Shown here in pieces: positions 23,582 through 31,450 of a DNA stretch of 33,515 nt (positions are counted from its first letter, which is position 1; every line of letters begins with the position of its first letter). A model generated the notes under the pieces. The model was given only the letters and a program-made list of their open reading frames with translations, was not told the origin of the DNA and did no database searches. Made by a program: the position numbers and the translations under genes. Source of the DNA: Spiro-02 sp964465155. Its GTDB lineage: Bacteria; Spirochaetota; Spirochaetia; Sphaerochaetales; Sphaerochaetaceae. The stretch covers positions 1-33,515 of the forward strand of contig CAYXIH010000019.1 of NCBI GenBank assembly GCA_964465155.1, given 5' to 3'.

Positions 23582-25120
23582 ATGCATTCCAACGACAACC
23601 AAATCTACAGCCTGCAGGTGGAGCACATCACCAAGCGGTTCCCAGGCGTCCTAGCCTGCGACAATATCTCCATGAACATCGGCAAGGGAGAGGTGCTGGC
23701 ACTCGTAGGCGAGAACGGCGCTGGCAAGACAACCCTGATGAACATCCTCATGGGGTTGTACCAACCCGATGAGGGGAGAATCCTCATCAACGGGGAGGAA
23801 GTCAAGTTCCGCTCCCCCAACGATGCGTTTGCCCATGGACTGGGCATGGTGCACCAGCAGTACATGCTCGTACCGAACATGACGGTCCTTGAGAACATTG
23901 CATTGGGCTACAAGCAGGCATGGAACCCCGTGCGGCTGAAGCTGGACATGGTGCGCAAGCGGATCTTGGAGATCTCCGAGAAATATGGACTGGTCGTCGA
24001 CCCCGATGCCTATATCTGGCAGCTGTCCGTCGGTGAACAGCAGCGGGTTGAACTGGTCAAGACGCTCTGCCTCGGTGCACGCTTCCTCATCCTCGACGAA
24101 CCGACGAGTGCGTTGACACCCCAGGAGACCGATGAACTCATCTCCCTGCTCAAGAGAATGACCAACGAGCTGTCGATCATCTTCATCAGCCACAAGCTGC
24201 AGGAGGTAAAGACACTCTCCGACAAGGTGACGATCCTCCGCCATGGTGCCGTTGTCTTCGAGGGCAACACTGCAGACCATTCTTCATCCGACATCGCGGC
24301 CCTGATGACCGGACATGAAGTCGAGCTTCCACAAAACGACGAGCCACCATGCAACGGGGTGCCTGTGCTGGAGATCAAGGACCTCAAGGTCAAGAGCGAC
24401 CGTGGGTTCCTTGCCTTGGACGGACTGGACCTGATGGTCAAGGCTGGTGAAATCGTAGGGCTTGCCGGTGTATCAGGCAACGGACAGCGAGAGCTTGCCG
24501 AGGCCATCAACGGGCTGCGCAAGGTCGAATCGGGGACGATCGAGTTCTTTGGCGAGGACCTTGCAAACAAAAGCCCCTACCATATCATCGAAGCCGGGAT
24601 GGGATACATTCCCGAGGAACGCAACGTGGAGGGGATAGTCCCGTCGTTCTCCATCAAGGAGAACTTCATCCTCAAGGATGTGGGACACCCCGAGTTCTCC
24701 AACCATTCGTTCCTCAAGCAGAAGGCTATCGACGTGAACGCTGAGAACCTGCGGACAGAGTTCGACGTCCGTTGTCCGAACGTACTGACCGCCGCAGGAT
24801 CGCTGTCCGGTGGAAACATCCAGAAGGTCATCCTGGCCCGTGAGATTACCCGCGGACCGAAGTTCCTCATCGCAGTCTACCCCATCAGGGGCCTGGACCT
24901 GGGAGCTGCGGAGTTCATCCACAAGCAGCTGCTTGAGAAACGGAGGGAGGGGATCGGTATCCTCCTCATCTCCGAGGAATTAGAGGAGATCATGAACCTC
25001 TCGGACCGTATTGCCGTAATCTTCAAGGGTCGGATCCAAAAGGTGCTCGACCGCAAGGATGCAAATAGACGTCGCCTGGGTATTCTTATGGCGGGGGTGA
25101 AAGATGACGAAACAGTTTAA
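23582..25120 (+). CDS. Two-domain ABC transporter ATPase, nucleoside type
   Basis: 512 residues with two nucleotide-binding domains in tandem, as in RbsA, YufO and NupO-like proteins. The first (about 8-250) has GENGAGKTT, the signature LSVGEQQRVEL and LILDEPTSAL. The second (about 260-505) has the degenerate Walker A GVSGNGQRE, signature LSGGNIQKV and Walker B-like IAVYPIRGLD. This asymmetry, with one competent and one weak ATP site, is normal for the family. It drives the two permeases that follow. GGAGGT lies about 10 bases before the ATG. The gene overlaps the first permease by 17 bases. Confidence 0.93.
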   Translation: MHSNDNQIYSLQVEHITKRFPGVLACDNISMNIGKGEVLALVGENGAGKTTLMNILMGLYQPDEGRILINGEEVKFRSPNDAFAHGLGMVHQQYMLVPNMTVLENIALGYKQAWNPVRLKLDMVRKRILEISEKYGLVVDPDAYIWQLSVGEQQRVELVKTLCLGARFLILDEPTSALTPQETDELISLLKRMTNELSIIFISHKLQEVKTLSDKVTILRHGAVVFEGNTADHSSSDIAALMTGHEVELPQNDEPPCNGVPVLEIKDLKVKSDRGFLALDGLDLMVKAGEIVGLAGVSGNGQRELAEAINGLRKVESGTIEFFGEDLANKSPYHIIEAGMGYIPEERNVEGIVPSFSIKENFILKDVGHPEFSNHSFLKQKAIDVNAENLRTEFDVRCPNVLTAAGSLSGGNIQKVILAREITRGPKFLIAVYPIRGLDLGAAEFIHKQLLEKRREGIGILLISEELEEIMNLSDRIAVIFKGRIQKVLDRKDANRRRLGILMAGVKDDETV

Positions 25121-26207
25121 GGTTGCTTACAAGACGGTGATCATCATCCTGGCTATCTTGGCCGCGATGCTGATGGGCGCCGTCATTCTCTGGGCCATCG
25201 GGGCCGACGTCTTCAAGACGTATCTGGTCATCCTCACCGAACCGCTGAAGAGCGTCTCCCTGATCACGGAGGTCCTGCTCAGGGCCATCCCGCTGACGAT
25301 CATCGCGCTGGGTATCTCGGTTGCCTACCGCAGTGGCATCATCAACATCGGAGCCGAAGGACAGATGGCAATGGGCATCCTTGCCACCACCGCAGTCGCA
25401 CTGCTGCTGCCAGACCTCCCCAAGCCATTGCTGCTGCCCGTAGCCATGCTGGCGGGATGCATCGGCGGTGCACTGTGGGGCTTCATCCCCGGCATCCTCA
25501 AGGCAAAGCTGCAAGTCAGCGAACTGCTTTCGACGGTGATGATGAACTACATTGCCGCACAGTTCTACACCTTCTGCCTCCGTGGCCCCATGCTCGACCC
25601 AGCCGAACTGACCATGGGAAGCGGAACTCCCCAGTCCATGAGACTGACTAGGAACATCTGGCTGTCGAGGATCATCCCCGGCACCAGACTCCATACCGGA
25701 ATCTTCATCGCCATTGCCCTGGCGGTAATCATCTGGCTGCTGATGTGGAAGACCTCCTATGGCTACAAGATGCGTGCATCGGGTGCGCAGGCACGTGCCG
25801 CCCGCTATGGCGGCATCAACGTCTCCAAGTACCTGATCATCGCAATGGTCATCTCCGGTGCCTTCGCCGGCTTGGCAGGCACCATCGAGATCGGAGGCGT
25901 CCATCGCCGTGCGATCGAAGGAATGACCAGCGGATATGGCTTCAGCGGAATCGTCGTTGCCCTCTTCGGCGGCCTCCATCCTGCAGGAATCATCCCAGCG
26001 GCATTCTTCTTCGGCCTGTTGATCGTCGGCGCAGACATGACACAGCGCATGGTCGGAGTCCCGGCCAACATGGTGCAGGTGCTGCAGGGAATCATCATCC
26101 TGGTCATCGTCACGACACAGATGATCCTTGCCAACCCCTACATGACCGAGCGGACATGGAGAAAGTGGCACGCGCTGACCCACAAGAAACAGGAGGTGGA
26201 AGCATGA
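25104..26207 (+). CDS. ABC transporter permease 1, BMP-linked (YufP-like)
   Basis: 367 residues with eight to ten membrane helices of the BPD_transp_2 family. The conserved ISVAYRSGIINIGAEGQMAMG block, the cytoplasmic ASGAQARAARYGGINVSKYLIIAMVISGAFAGLAG region and GYGFSGIVVALFGGLHP are typical of guanosine/nucleoside permeases such as YufP/NupP. It pairs with the next permease to form the channel. GGGGGTGAAAG precedes the ATG, which lies inside the ATPase gene. Its stop overlaps the ATG of permease 2 (ATGA), suggesting equal, coupled synthesis. Confidence 0.92.
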   Translation: MTKQFKVAYKTVIIILAILAAMLMGAVILWAIGADVFKTYLVILTEPLKSVSLITEVLLRAIPLTIIALGISVAYRSGIINIGAEGQMAMGILATTAVALLLPDLPKPLLLPVAMLAGCIGGALWGFIPGILKAKLQVSELLSTVMMNYIAAQFYTFCLRGPMLDPAELTMGSGTPQSMRLTRNIWLSRIIPGTRLHTGIFIAIALAVIIWLLMWKTSYGYKMRASGAQARAARYGGINVSKYLIIAMVISGAFAGLAGTIEIGGVHRRAIEGMTSGYGFSGIVVALFGGLHPAGIIPAAFFFGLLIVGADMTQRMVGVPANMVQVLQGIIILVIVTTQMILANPYMTERTWRKWHALTHKKQEVEA

Positions 26208-27148
26208 ACTTCATAGTCAACATTCTGGCCCTTGGCATTCCCTTCTCCGTCGCGTTGCTGCTTGCCTCACTGGGTGAGATGTTCAACCAGCGCGCCGGTG
26301 TATTCAACCTCGGATGCGAAGGCATCATGGCAATGGGTGCATTCCTTGGGATGCTGGTCCCCTACACCGTCGGTCATGGCGGGGCGACACCCGGCATCTA
26401 CAACTTCTATGGGCTCTTGCTGGCAATGGGAGTCGGGGCACTGCTGGGGATGTTCTTCGGCCTGGTAGTCGTCACCTTCCGCGCCCCTCAGGGCATCGCA
26501 GGCATTGGCCTGCAGATGTTCGGTGTTGGTACCGCAGGTACCCTCTTCCGCCACTTCGTCGGTGGAACCCAGTCGATCCCCGGGATCAACTCCCTGGCAA
26601 TTCCCGGCTTGTCGAAGATCCCCATACTCGGGCCAATCCTCTTCAACCACAACATCATGGTCTACATCTCCTTCCTGCTGGTCCCCATTGCATGGTACGT
26701 GCTGTACAAGACCCCATGGGGCCTGCGCGTCCGTTCAGTCGGAACCTTCCCCCGTGCGGCGGACTCGATTGGCATCAACGTGAACCGTGTCCGCTTCCAA
26801 GCCCTTGCAGTGGGCGGTGCCTTCGCGGGACTCGCAGGTGCATACCTCTCCCTCTGCCAGGCCAAGATGTTCAGTGACGAAATGATCGCAGGAAGAGGCT
26901 TCATTGCCGTTGCCTTGGTCTACTTCGGACAGTGGCAGCCTGTGAAGATCATGCTCGGGGCACTGCTGTTCAGCCTTGCCCAGGCATTCCAGTTGGCTCT
27001 GCAGGGCCAGGGGATTAACTTCCCCTACGAATTCGCCGTCATGCTCCCCTATGTGCTGGTCATCATCGTCCTTGCATTCTCCCGCAAGAACCAGATGATG
27101 GGACCCATCGCATTGGGCAAGCCGTTCAACCGCGAAATGAGGACCTAG
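26204..27148 (+). CDS. ABC transporter permease 2, BMP-linked (YufQ-like)
   Basis: 314 residues with about eight to ten membrane helices. The SLGEMFNQRAGVFNLGCEGIMAMGAF block corresponds to the ERSGVxNIGLEG motif of nucleoside permeases. SVGTFPRAADSIGINVNRVR with GGAFAGLAGAYLSL forms the cytoplasmic coupling region, and GRGFIAVALVYFGQWQP follows. It completes the BMP transporter: binding protein, double ATPase and two unlike permeases. GGAGG lies 7 bases before the ATG. A strong terminator follows the gene. Confidence 0.92.
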   Translation: MNFIVNILALGIPFSVALLLASLGEMFNQRAGVFNLGCEGIMAMGAFLGMLVPYTVGHGGATPGIYNFYGLLLAMGVGALLGMFFGLVVVTFRAPQGIAGIGLQMFGVGTAGTLFRHFVGGTQSIPGINSLAIPGLSKIPILGPILFNHNIMVYISFLLVPIAWYVLYKTPWGLRVRSVGTFPRAADSIGINVNRVRFQALAVGGAFAGLAGAYLSLCQAKMFSDEMIAGRGFIAVALVYFGQWQPVKIMLGALLFSLAQAFQLALQGQGINFPYEFAVMLPYVLVIIVLAFSRKNQMMGPIALGKPFNREMRT

Positions 27149-27167
27149 CGACAGCTAATCGACACAG

Positions 27168-27199
27168 ACGGATATCCAATCTGGGTATCCGTTTTTTTT
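27168..27199 (+). terminator. Terminator of the BMP transporter operon
   Basis: Arms ACGGATATCC (27168-27177) and GGGTATCCGT (27183-27192) pair with one G-T wobble and are followed by an eight-T run. Confidence 0.93.
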
Positions 27200-27277
27200 G
27201 TTTATTCACATCTCCCTCGTAGATTCCTCATACCTTGAACGTACGCTCTGCGTAAGTTCAATCAACGGAGGAACTCA

Positions 27278-28750
27278 ATGAAGAAACGTTTTGCCCTGTT
27301 CACACTCATCTTGATGCTGGTAGTCACGGCTGCCTTTGCACAAGGAGCACAGGAAGCCCATGGCTATGCAACCAGCGACAATGATCCCAAGTATGTGTTC
27401 ATGTTCATCGGAGACGGCATGGCCCTGACCCAGACCAATGCCGCCCAGATCCTCACAGGAAGCAATGTCTCGGGACAGATTGCCATCGACTCTCTCTCCT
27501 ACACCCAGTTCCCGGTCACCGGTATCCAGTACACCCAGGACGCCACCTCATTCTGTCCGGACTCAGCCTCGACGGCAACCTCCTTGTCCAGCGGCTACAA
27601 GACACACAGTGGAGTCATCGGATTGGGTGTCGACCGCAAGACACCGGGAGAGACCATTGCTGAAAAAGTAAAGAACCAGCTGGGTTGGAAAGTGGGCATT
27701 GTCTCTTCTGTTACCCTCAACCACGCCACCCCCGCCGCCTACTACGCCCACATGGCATCGCGCAACAGCTACTACGATATCGGCGTACAGATGGCCAACA
27801 GCGGCTTTGACTACTTTGCAGGCGGAGCCTTGAACAAGGCTACCCAGGAAGGGAAACCGAGCCTGTATGAAGTCATGGAGGAACAGGGATACACCGTCAC
27901 CAATGACCGTGACACAATCCTCTCCCTGCAGAATGGACAGAAGGCATATGCCTATGCACCACAACTGCAGGACAGCGGCTCCATGAAGTACGGCATCGAC
28001 AACCAGGAGGGAGACCTCACCCTTGCCGACTTCACCCGCAAGGGAATCGAAGTCCTGGACAACCCCAATGGGTTCTTCATGATGGTCGAAGGTGGCAAGA
28101 TTGACTGGGCATGCCACGCCAATGACGCTGCCGCCACGATCAGCGACGTACGTGAGTTCGACGCAGCGGTCAAGGTTGCCTTGGAGTTCGCCAAGGAACA
28201 CCCCGCCCAGACACTGATCATCGTCACCGGCGACCATGAGACTGGTGGCATGACGATCGGACAGGCTACCACCGGCTATGACACCGCATTCGCCCTGCTG
28301 GACAACCAGAAGATGAGCTACGTCGAGTTCGACAAGCTGATCGCGGCGATGAAGGAGCAGAACCCCTCCCTGAGATTTGACGAAGTACTGCAGGTCGTCG
28401 CCGAGAACTTCGGCTTGGTTGCCCCGGGCAAGCTCGCCGCAAACCAGGCGCTTGTGATGAACAACTACGAGTACAACAAGCTCCAGCAGGCATTCAACGA
28501 GTCCATGAAGGCCTCCTCAGCCCGTACCAAGAGCACGGAAGCAACCCTGCTGTATGGTGGCTATGACCCTCTGTCGGTAACCCTGACGCACATCCTCAAC
28601 AACAAGGCAGGCATCGGTTGGACCAGCTACGCCCACACCGGAGTCCCCGTGCCGGTGTATGCGATCGGAGCAGGAAGCGAAGCGTTTGGTGGAATGTACG
28701 ACAACACCCAAGTCGCACTGAAGCTCTTCGCCGCGTGCAACGTCAGATGA
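27278..28750 (+). CDS. phoA: Secreted alkaline phosphatase
   Basis: 490 residues. The signal peptide (MKKRFALFTLILMLVVTAAFA) is followed by mature QGAQEA. All core residues of the alkaline phosphatase family are visible: FIGDGM (metal Asp), CPDSASTATS with nucleophile Ser96, TLNHATPAAYYAH, MVEGGKIDWACHANDAAA (metal Glu, Asp, His), VTGDHETGG (metal Asp, His) and SYAHTGVPVPVYAIG (metal His). It removes phosphate from esters outside the cytoplasm. GGAGG precedes the ATG. The gene follows the nucleoside transporter terminator and likely has its own promoter, although I found no clear one or a Pho box. It is coupled to the YibE/F gene (ATGA). The context suggests that phosphate is stripped from nucleotides before nucleoside uptake. 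Confidence 0.95.
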   Translation: MKKRFALFTLILMLVVTAAFAQGAQEAHGYATSDNDPKYVFMFIGDGMALTQTNAAQILTGSNVSGQIAIDSLSYTQFPVTGIQYTQDATSFCPDSASTATSLSSGYKTHSGVIGLGVDRKTPGETIAEKVKNQLGWKVGIVSSVTLNHATPAAYYAHMASRNSYYDIGVQMANSGFDYFAGGALNKATQEGKPSLYEVMEEQGYTVTNDRDTILSLQNGQKAYAYAPQLQDSGSMKYGIDNQEGDLTLADFTRKGIEVLDNPNGFFMMVEGGKIDWACHANDAAATISDVREFDAAVKVALEFAKEHPAQTLIIVTGDHETGGMTIGQATTGYDTAFALLDNQKMSYVEFDKLIAAMKEQNPSLRFDEVLQVVAENFGLVAPGKLAANQALVMNNYEYNKLQQAFNESMKASSARTKSTEATLLYGGYDPLSVTLTHILNNKAGIGWTSYAHTGVPVPVYAIGAGSEAFGGMYDNTQVALKLFAACNVR

Positions 28751-30015
28751 CCTCACCCAATTCCAAGACGATGCCCTCTGCACGGAGGGCATCGTTCACA
28801 TCCAGGAACATCATCCTCACCATCGTCTGTACCCTCTTGTTCACAGCACTGCTGATGCTCCCAACCGGCTTCAAGCGTGAGATATACTACCGTGCCCATG
28901 GTGCACGGGCTACCGTCCTGACGGTGGACAACTCGATGCTGCTGTACATCGGGATGTTCCGAAGCGGTGAGCAACAGTGCACGGTGCAGCTGAAGAGCGG
29001 ACCGTTGGCAGGGCAGACTCACCAAGCGGTCAACATGTTCACCGGATCATTGGAGAACGACAAGGTATTCGGCGTGGGCGATACAGCATGGGTATTGGTC
29101 GAGCAGGATGACTCGGACAACGTGTTGTACGTCAACATGGTCGACCACTACCGCCTGGCCAAGCTATTGCTGTTGGCGTTCATGTTTGCAGTTGCACTGG
29201 TATGGTTTGCCCGGATGCGGGGAGTGCGCACGATCATCTCGTTCGTCATCTCCTTCATGGTCATCTGGAAAGTCCTGGTACCCATGAGCCTCAAGGGCTA
29301 TCCCCCAATGCTGATGGCCTTCATCTGTGGAATCGTCATTGCCGCGATTACCCTTGCCATGGTCTCCAACAACACCAAGGCAGCCCTTTCAGCGTTCATC
29401 GGGACGATGCTGGGCTCAATAGTGGTGCTCCTCCTGTCTGCGGTGATGCTGCGCTGGTTCAAGCTCGATGGTACTCAGATGAGCTGGTCCGAGTCGTTGC
29501 TGTACAATGGGTTTGGCAACCTGGACATCCGCTCCCTCTTCCAAGGGGCCATCTACCTAGGATGCCTCGGAGCCATGATGGACTTGTGCATCGATGTGGC
29601 GATCACCATGGCCGAGGTAGACCAGGCGACAGGGGGACTTGCACCCAAGAACGTCTTCAAGTCGGGCATTGAGATCGGCAGGGCCGGGGTCGGCACGCAG
29701 ACTACCACGCTGCTGTTCGCCTACTTGTCCAGCTATCTCGCCGTCCTGATGGTGTACATGGCCCAGGGTACCCCTGTCCAAAGCATCCTCACATCCAAGG
29801 CAGTCTCCTCTGAGATAGTACTGACCCTCATTGGATGCATTGCATTGGTACTCTCCTGCCCCATGACCGCAGGAGCCTACATGCTGTGCACAAAACGTGG
29901 ACGACAACGATTGACTGTCCAACAGTGTGAAGCTATCATGGAACCATCACATCAACCCAAAGAGGCATTGTTTGGATATTGTTCGGTAAGGGACACACAG
30001 GAATTGCAATCGTAG
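28747..30015 (+). CDS. YibE/F-family multispanning membrane protein
   Basis: 422 residues. One N-terminal helix (about 22-42) is followed by an extracytoplasmic region of about 100 residues (HGARATVLTVDNSM, GPLAGQTHQAVNMFTGSLENDKVFGVGDTAWVLVEQD). A C-terminal block of seven or so helices carries MRGVRTIISFVISFMVIWKVLVPMSLKGYPP, GCLGAMMDLCIDVAITMAEV and GRAGVGTQTTTLLFAYLSSYL. This matches the YibE/F family (PF07907), whose function is not established. The start overlaps the phosphatase stop by 4 bases, with no good ribosome site, so translation is coupled. The tight link to a phosphatase suggests work on phosphate or an organic product, but nothing shows it. Confidence 0.85.
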   Translation: MTSPNSKTMPSARRASFTSRNIILTIVCTLLFTALLMLPTGFKREIYYRAHGARATVLTVDNSMLLYIGMFRSGEQQCTVQLKSGPLAGQTHQAVNMFTGSLENDKVFGVGDTAWVLVEQDDSDNVLYVNMVDHYRLAKLLLLAFMFAVALVWFARMRGVRTIISFVISFMVIWKVLVPMSLKGYPPMLMAFICGIVIAAITLAMVSNNTKAALSAFIGTMLGSIVVLLLSAVMLRWFKLDGTQMSWSESLLYNGFGNLDIRSLFQGAIYLGCLGAMMDLCIDVAITMAEVDQATGGLAPKNVFKSGIEIGRAGVGTQTTTLLFAYLSSYLAVLMVYMAQGTPVQSILTSKAVSSEIVLTLIGCIALVLSCPMTAGAYMLCTKRGRQRLTVQQCEAIMEPSHQPKEALFGYCSVRDTQELQS

Positions 30016-30120
30016 CACGGAACCAAGAGTCCCGTTGCTTGTGCATGTCCGCAACCCAGGGTCGTTGACCCTGGTTGCACAGGGTGTCCCCCATCCGGAC
30101 AAACATACAGGAAATCCAAA
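30016..30120 (+). ncRNA. Structured leader upstream of the methyltransferase gene
   Basis: A strong stem pairs GCAACCCAGGGTC (30051-30063) with GACCCTGGTTGC (30067-30078), 12 pairs with one bulged C and a GTT loop. TGTCCG (30046-30051) could pair with CGGACA (30096-30101) to enclose this hairpin and a smaller GGG-TGT-CCC hairpin. GTTGC at 30034-30038 offers an alternative partner for GCAAC. There is no T-run, so it is not a terminator. A riboswitch-like or attenuator leader is possible, but it fits no class I recognise. Confidence 0.35.
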
Positions 30121-30643
30121 ATGGAATATCCAAAAAGCAATACATATCCAAAGCAGCTCATCCGCAGCAAGATCATGGGACCAAACCCCCTCAAGCTCAC
30201 CGAGGAATTGTTGGGCACCCACCCATGGAGCGAAGGCTCGCTGGTCATGGACNNNNNNNNNNNNNNNNNNNNNNNNNNNNNNNNNNNNNNNNNNNNNNNN
30301 NNNNNNNNNNNNNNNNNNNNNNNNNNNNNNNNNNNNNNNNNNNNNNNNNNNNGCGATGCCAGGCATCACACAGGACTTCCATGGAGAGTATCCACCTGTG
30401 CTGCTGCGGTCTTGGACACCAGAGCAGTTGGACACGATCAAGGACATCGGGTATTGGAAGAACCTCTTCCAGGATGGAAACGGGTACACGGTACGGACCA
30501 TCCATGAGATGGAAGGGCGCTCCGAGCTGTGGAACGATTGGTTGGAATGTGACAACCCCTACGCGGTGGGAGACCGCTTGGCCATGTGCAACGGAGGGAT
30601 CGAATACATGAACTTCATTGCCGTGGTAATCGACAAAGAGTAG
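30121..30643 (+). CDS. Class I SAM-dependent methyltransferase, split by assembly gap
   Basis: The N-terminal part (30121-30252) reads QLIRSKIMGPNPLKLTEELL and ends VMD, just where the SAM-binding DLGSGxG motif should begin. After 100 N, the C-terminal part in another frame holds MPGITQDFHGEYPPVLLRSW, KDIGYWKNLF, HEMEGRSELWNDWLECDNPYAVGD and ends YMNFIAVVIDKE. These ends match a family of about 240-residue methyltransferases. The missing core would need about 300 bases, so the 100 N does not show the true length and the frame change is an artefact. AGGAAA lies about 7 bases before the ATG. The substrate is unknown. Confidence 0.8.
30253..30352. other. Assembly gap of 100 N
   Basis: Exactly 100 N, the usual scaffold placeholder for a gap of unknown size. 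It falls inside the methyltransferase gene at its SAM-binding core. Confidence 0.98.
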
Positions 30644-30651
30644 CATGCACA

Positions 30652-30684
30652 GAGTGCCGGAAAGAAATTTCCGGCACTCCTTGT
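30652..30684. terminator. Bidirectional hairpin between methyltransferase and metal transporter
   Basis: Perfect 12-base arms GAGTGCCGGAAA (30652-30663) and TTTCCGGCACTC (30668-30679) with a GAAA loop. CTTGTATT follows on the plus side. It sits between two convergent genes, 8 bases after one stop. Confidence 0.8.
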
Positions 30685-30685
30685 A

Positions 30686-31450
30686 TTAGTCCAACAACTT
30701 GTGGATATTCTCACCGACCATTGATGCAAGTGCACCACGGCCGACTTCCTGGGGGAAATTCCTCCACTGAACCAGCTGGGACTGGGGGCTCACCTCTGCA
30801 AGGGGACCAGCCACAGGATTGTGGACATTGTCGATGATCAAGGCATAGCTGCCTTTTGCCGCTTCGGCTATCTGCTGTGCGGTAGCAGGGGCAGGACCGA
30901 ATGTCCCTTGGATATCGAGACCCAGCTCCTGTGCAAGTGGCACTTGCATGGCATGCACCAACGCAGGCACTCCATCCAGTCCTTTGGCGTGGACGGCCTC
31001 TTTCCCTGCCATGATGACATCCTCATACTCCTGCATCCTGACCGTCTGCTGGGCAAGCGTACCAGCTGCCAGGGCAATTGCCTCTGTCTGCTGACGGACT
31101 GTCTGAATGCTGTTGTTGGTCGTGATCTTCACCATGCGCGAGTCATCCAAGCCAGCAGCGTTGCGGATGGTAGCCATCATCCCCTCATACCCGGCTGCGA
31201 CGAACAGCTGTGCATGGACGACGGTGCGGATATCCCCTGCCGTGATCTCATACTCAGGGGGATGGCGCAGCGATGCCGGAGCTATGGTCACAACCCCATC
31301 AAGGCCTGCGATATCGGCAAACGCAGCCGTCCACGAAGTCGATGCGACATATGGCTTTGTTACCACGACAGATTCGGAGCTGCCCCCGGCAAACAGGGAA
31401 ACGGCTGCGATACACAGGATCAGGATTGAGAGACGGAAACGCTTTGACAT
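30686..31450 (-). CDS. Metal-type ABC transporter solute-binding protein (ZnuA-like)
   Basis: 254 residues, short for the family (about 300). A signal peptide (MSKRFRLSILILCIAAVSLFA) precedes mature GGSSES. The cluster A-1 layout is seen in VASTSWTAAFADIAG, then APASLRHPPEYEITAGDIRTVVHAQLFVAAGYEGMM (a metal-His region), a long helix, and SYALIIDNVHNPVAGPLAE near the end. The His-rich loop of zinc-specific ZnuA proteins is absent. GAGGAG lies 6 bases before the ATG. It is the last gene of a minus-strand operon, overlapping the permease end by 31 bases. Zinc, manganese or another divalent metal are all possible; the weak motif match makes the metal uncertain. Confidence 0.78.
   Translation of the reverse strand: MSKRFRLSILILCIAAVSLFAGGSSESVVVTKPYVASTSWTAAFADIAGLDGVVTIAPASLRHPPEYEITAGDIRTVVHAQLFVAAGYEGMMATIRNAAGLDDSRMVKITTNNSIQTVRQQTEAIALAAGTLAQQTVRMQEYEDVIMAGKEAVHAKGLDGVPALVHAMQVPLAQELGLDIQGTFGPAPATAQQIAEAAKGSYALIIDNVHNPVAGPLAEVSPQSQLVQWRNFPQEVGRGALASMVGENIHKLLD

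Noticed and set aside
25086..26183. Antisense open frame of 365 codons opposite permease 1
   Set aside because: Its Asp/His/Gln-rich low-complexity composition is typical of the mirror frame of a hydrophobic protein.
30051..30078. Strong hairpin as terminator of the phosphatase-YibE/F operon
   Set aside because: No T-run follows; the hairpin is only about 35 bases after the stop, so incomplete termination remains possible but is not shown.
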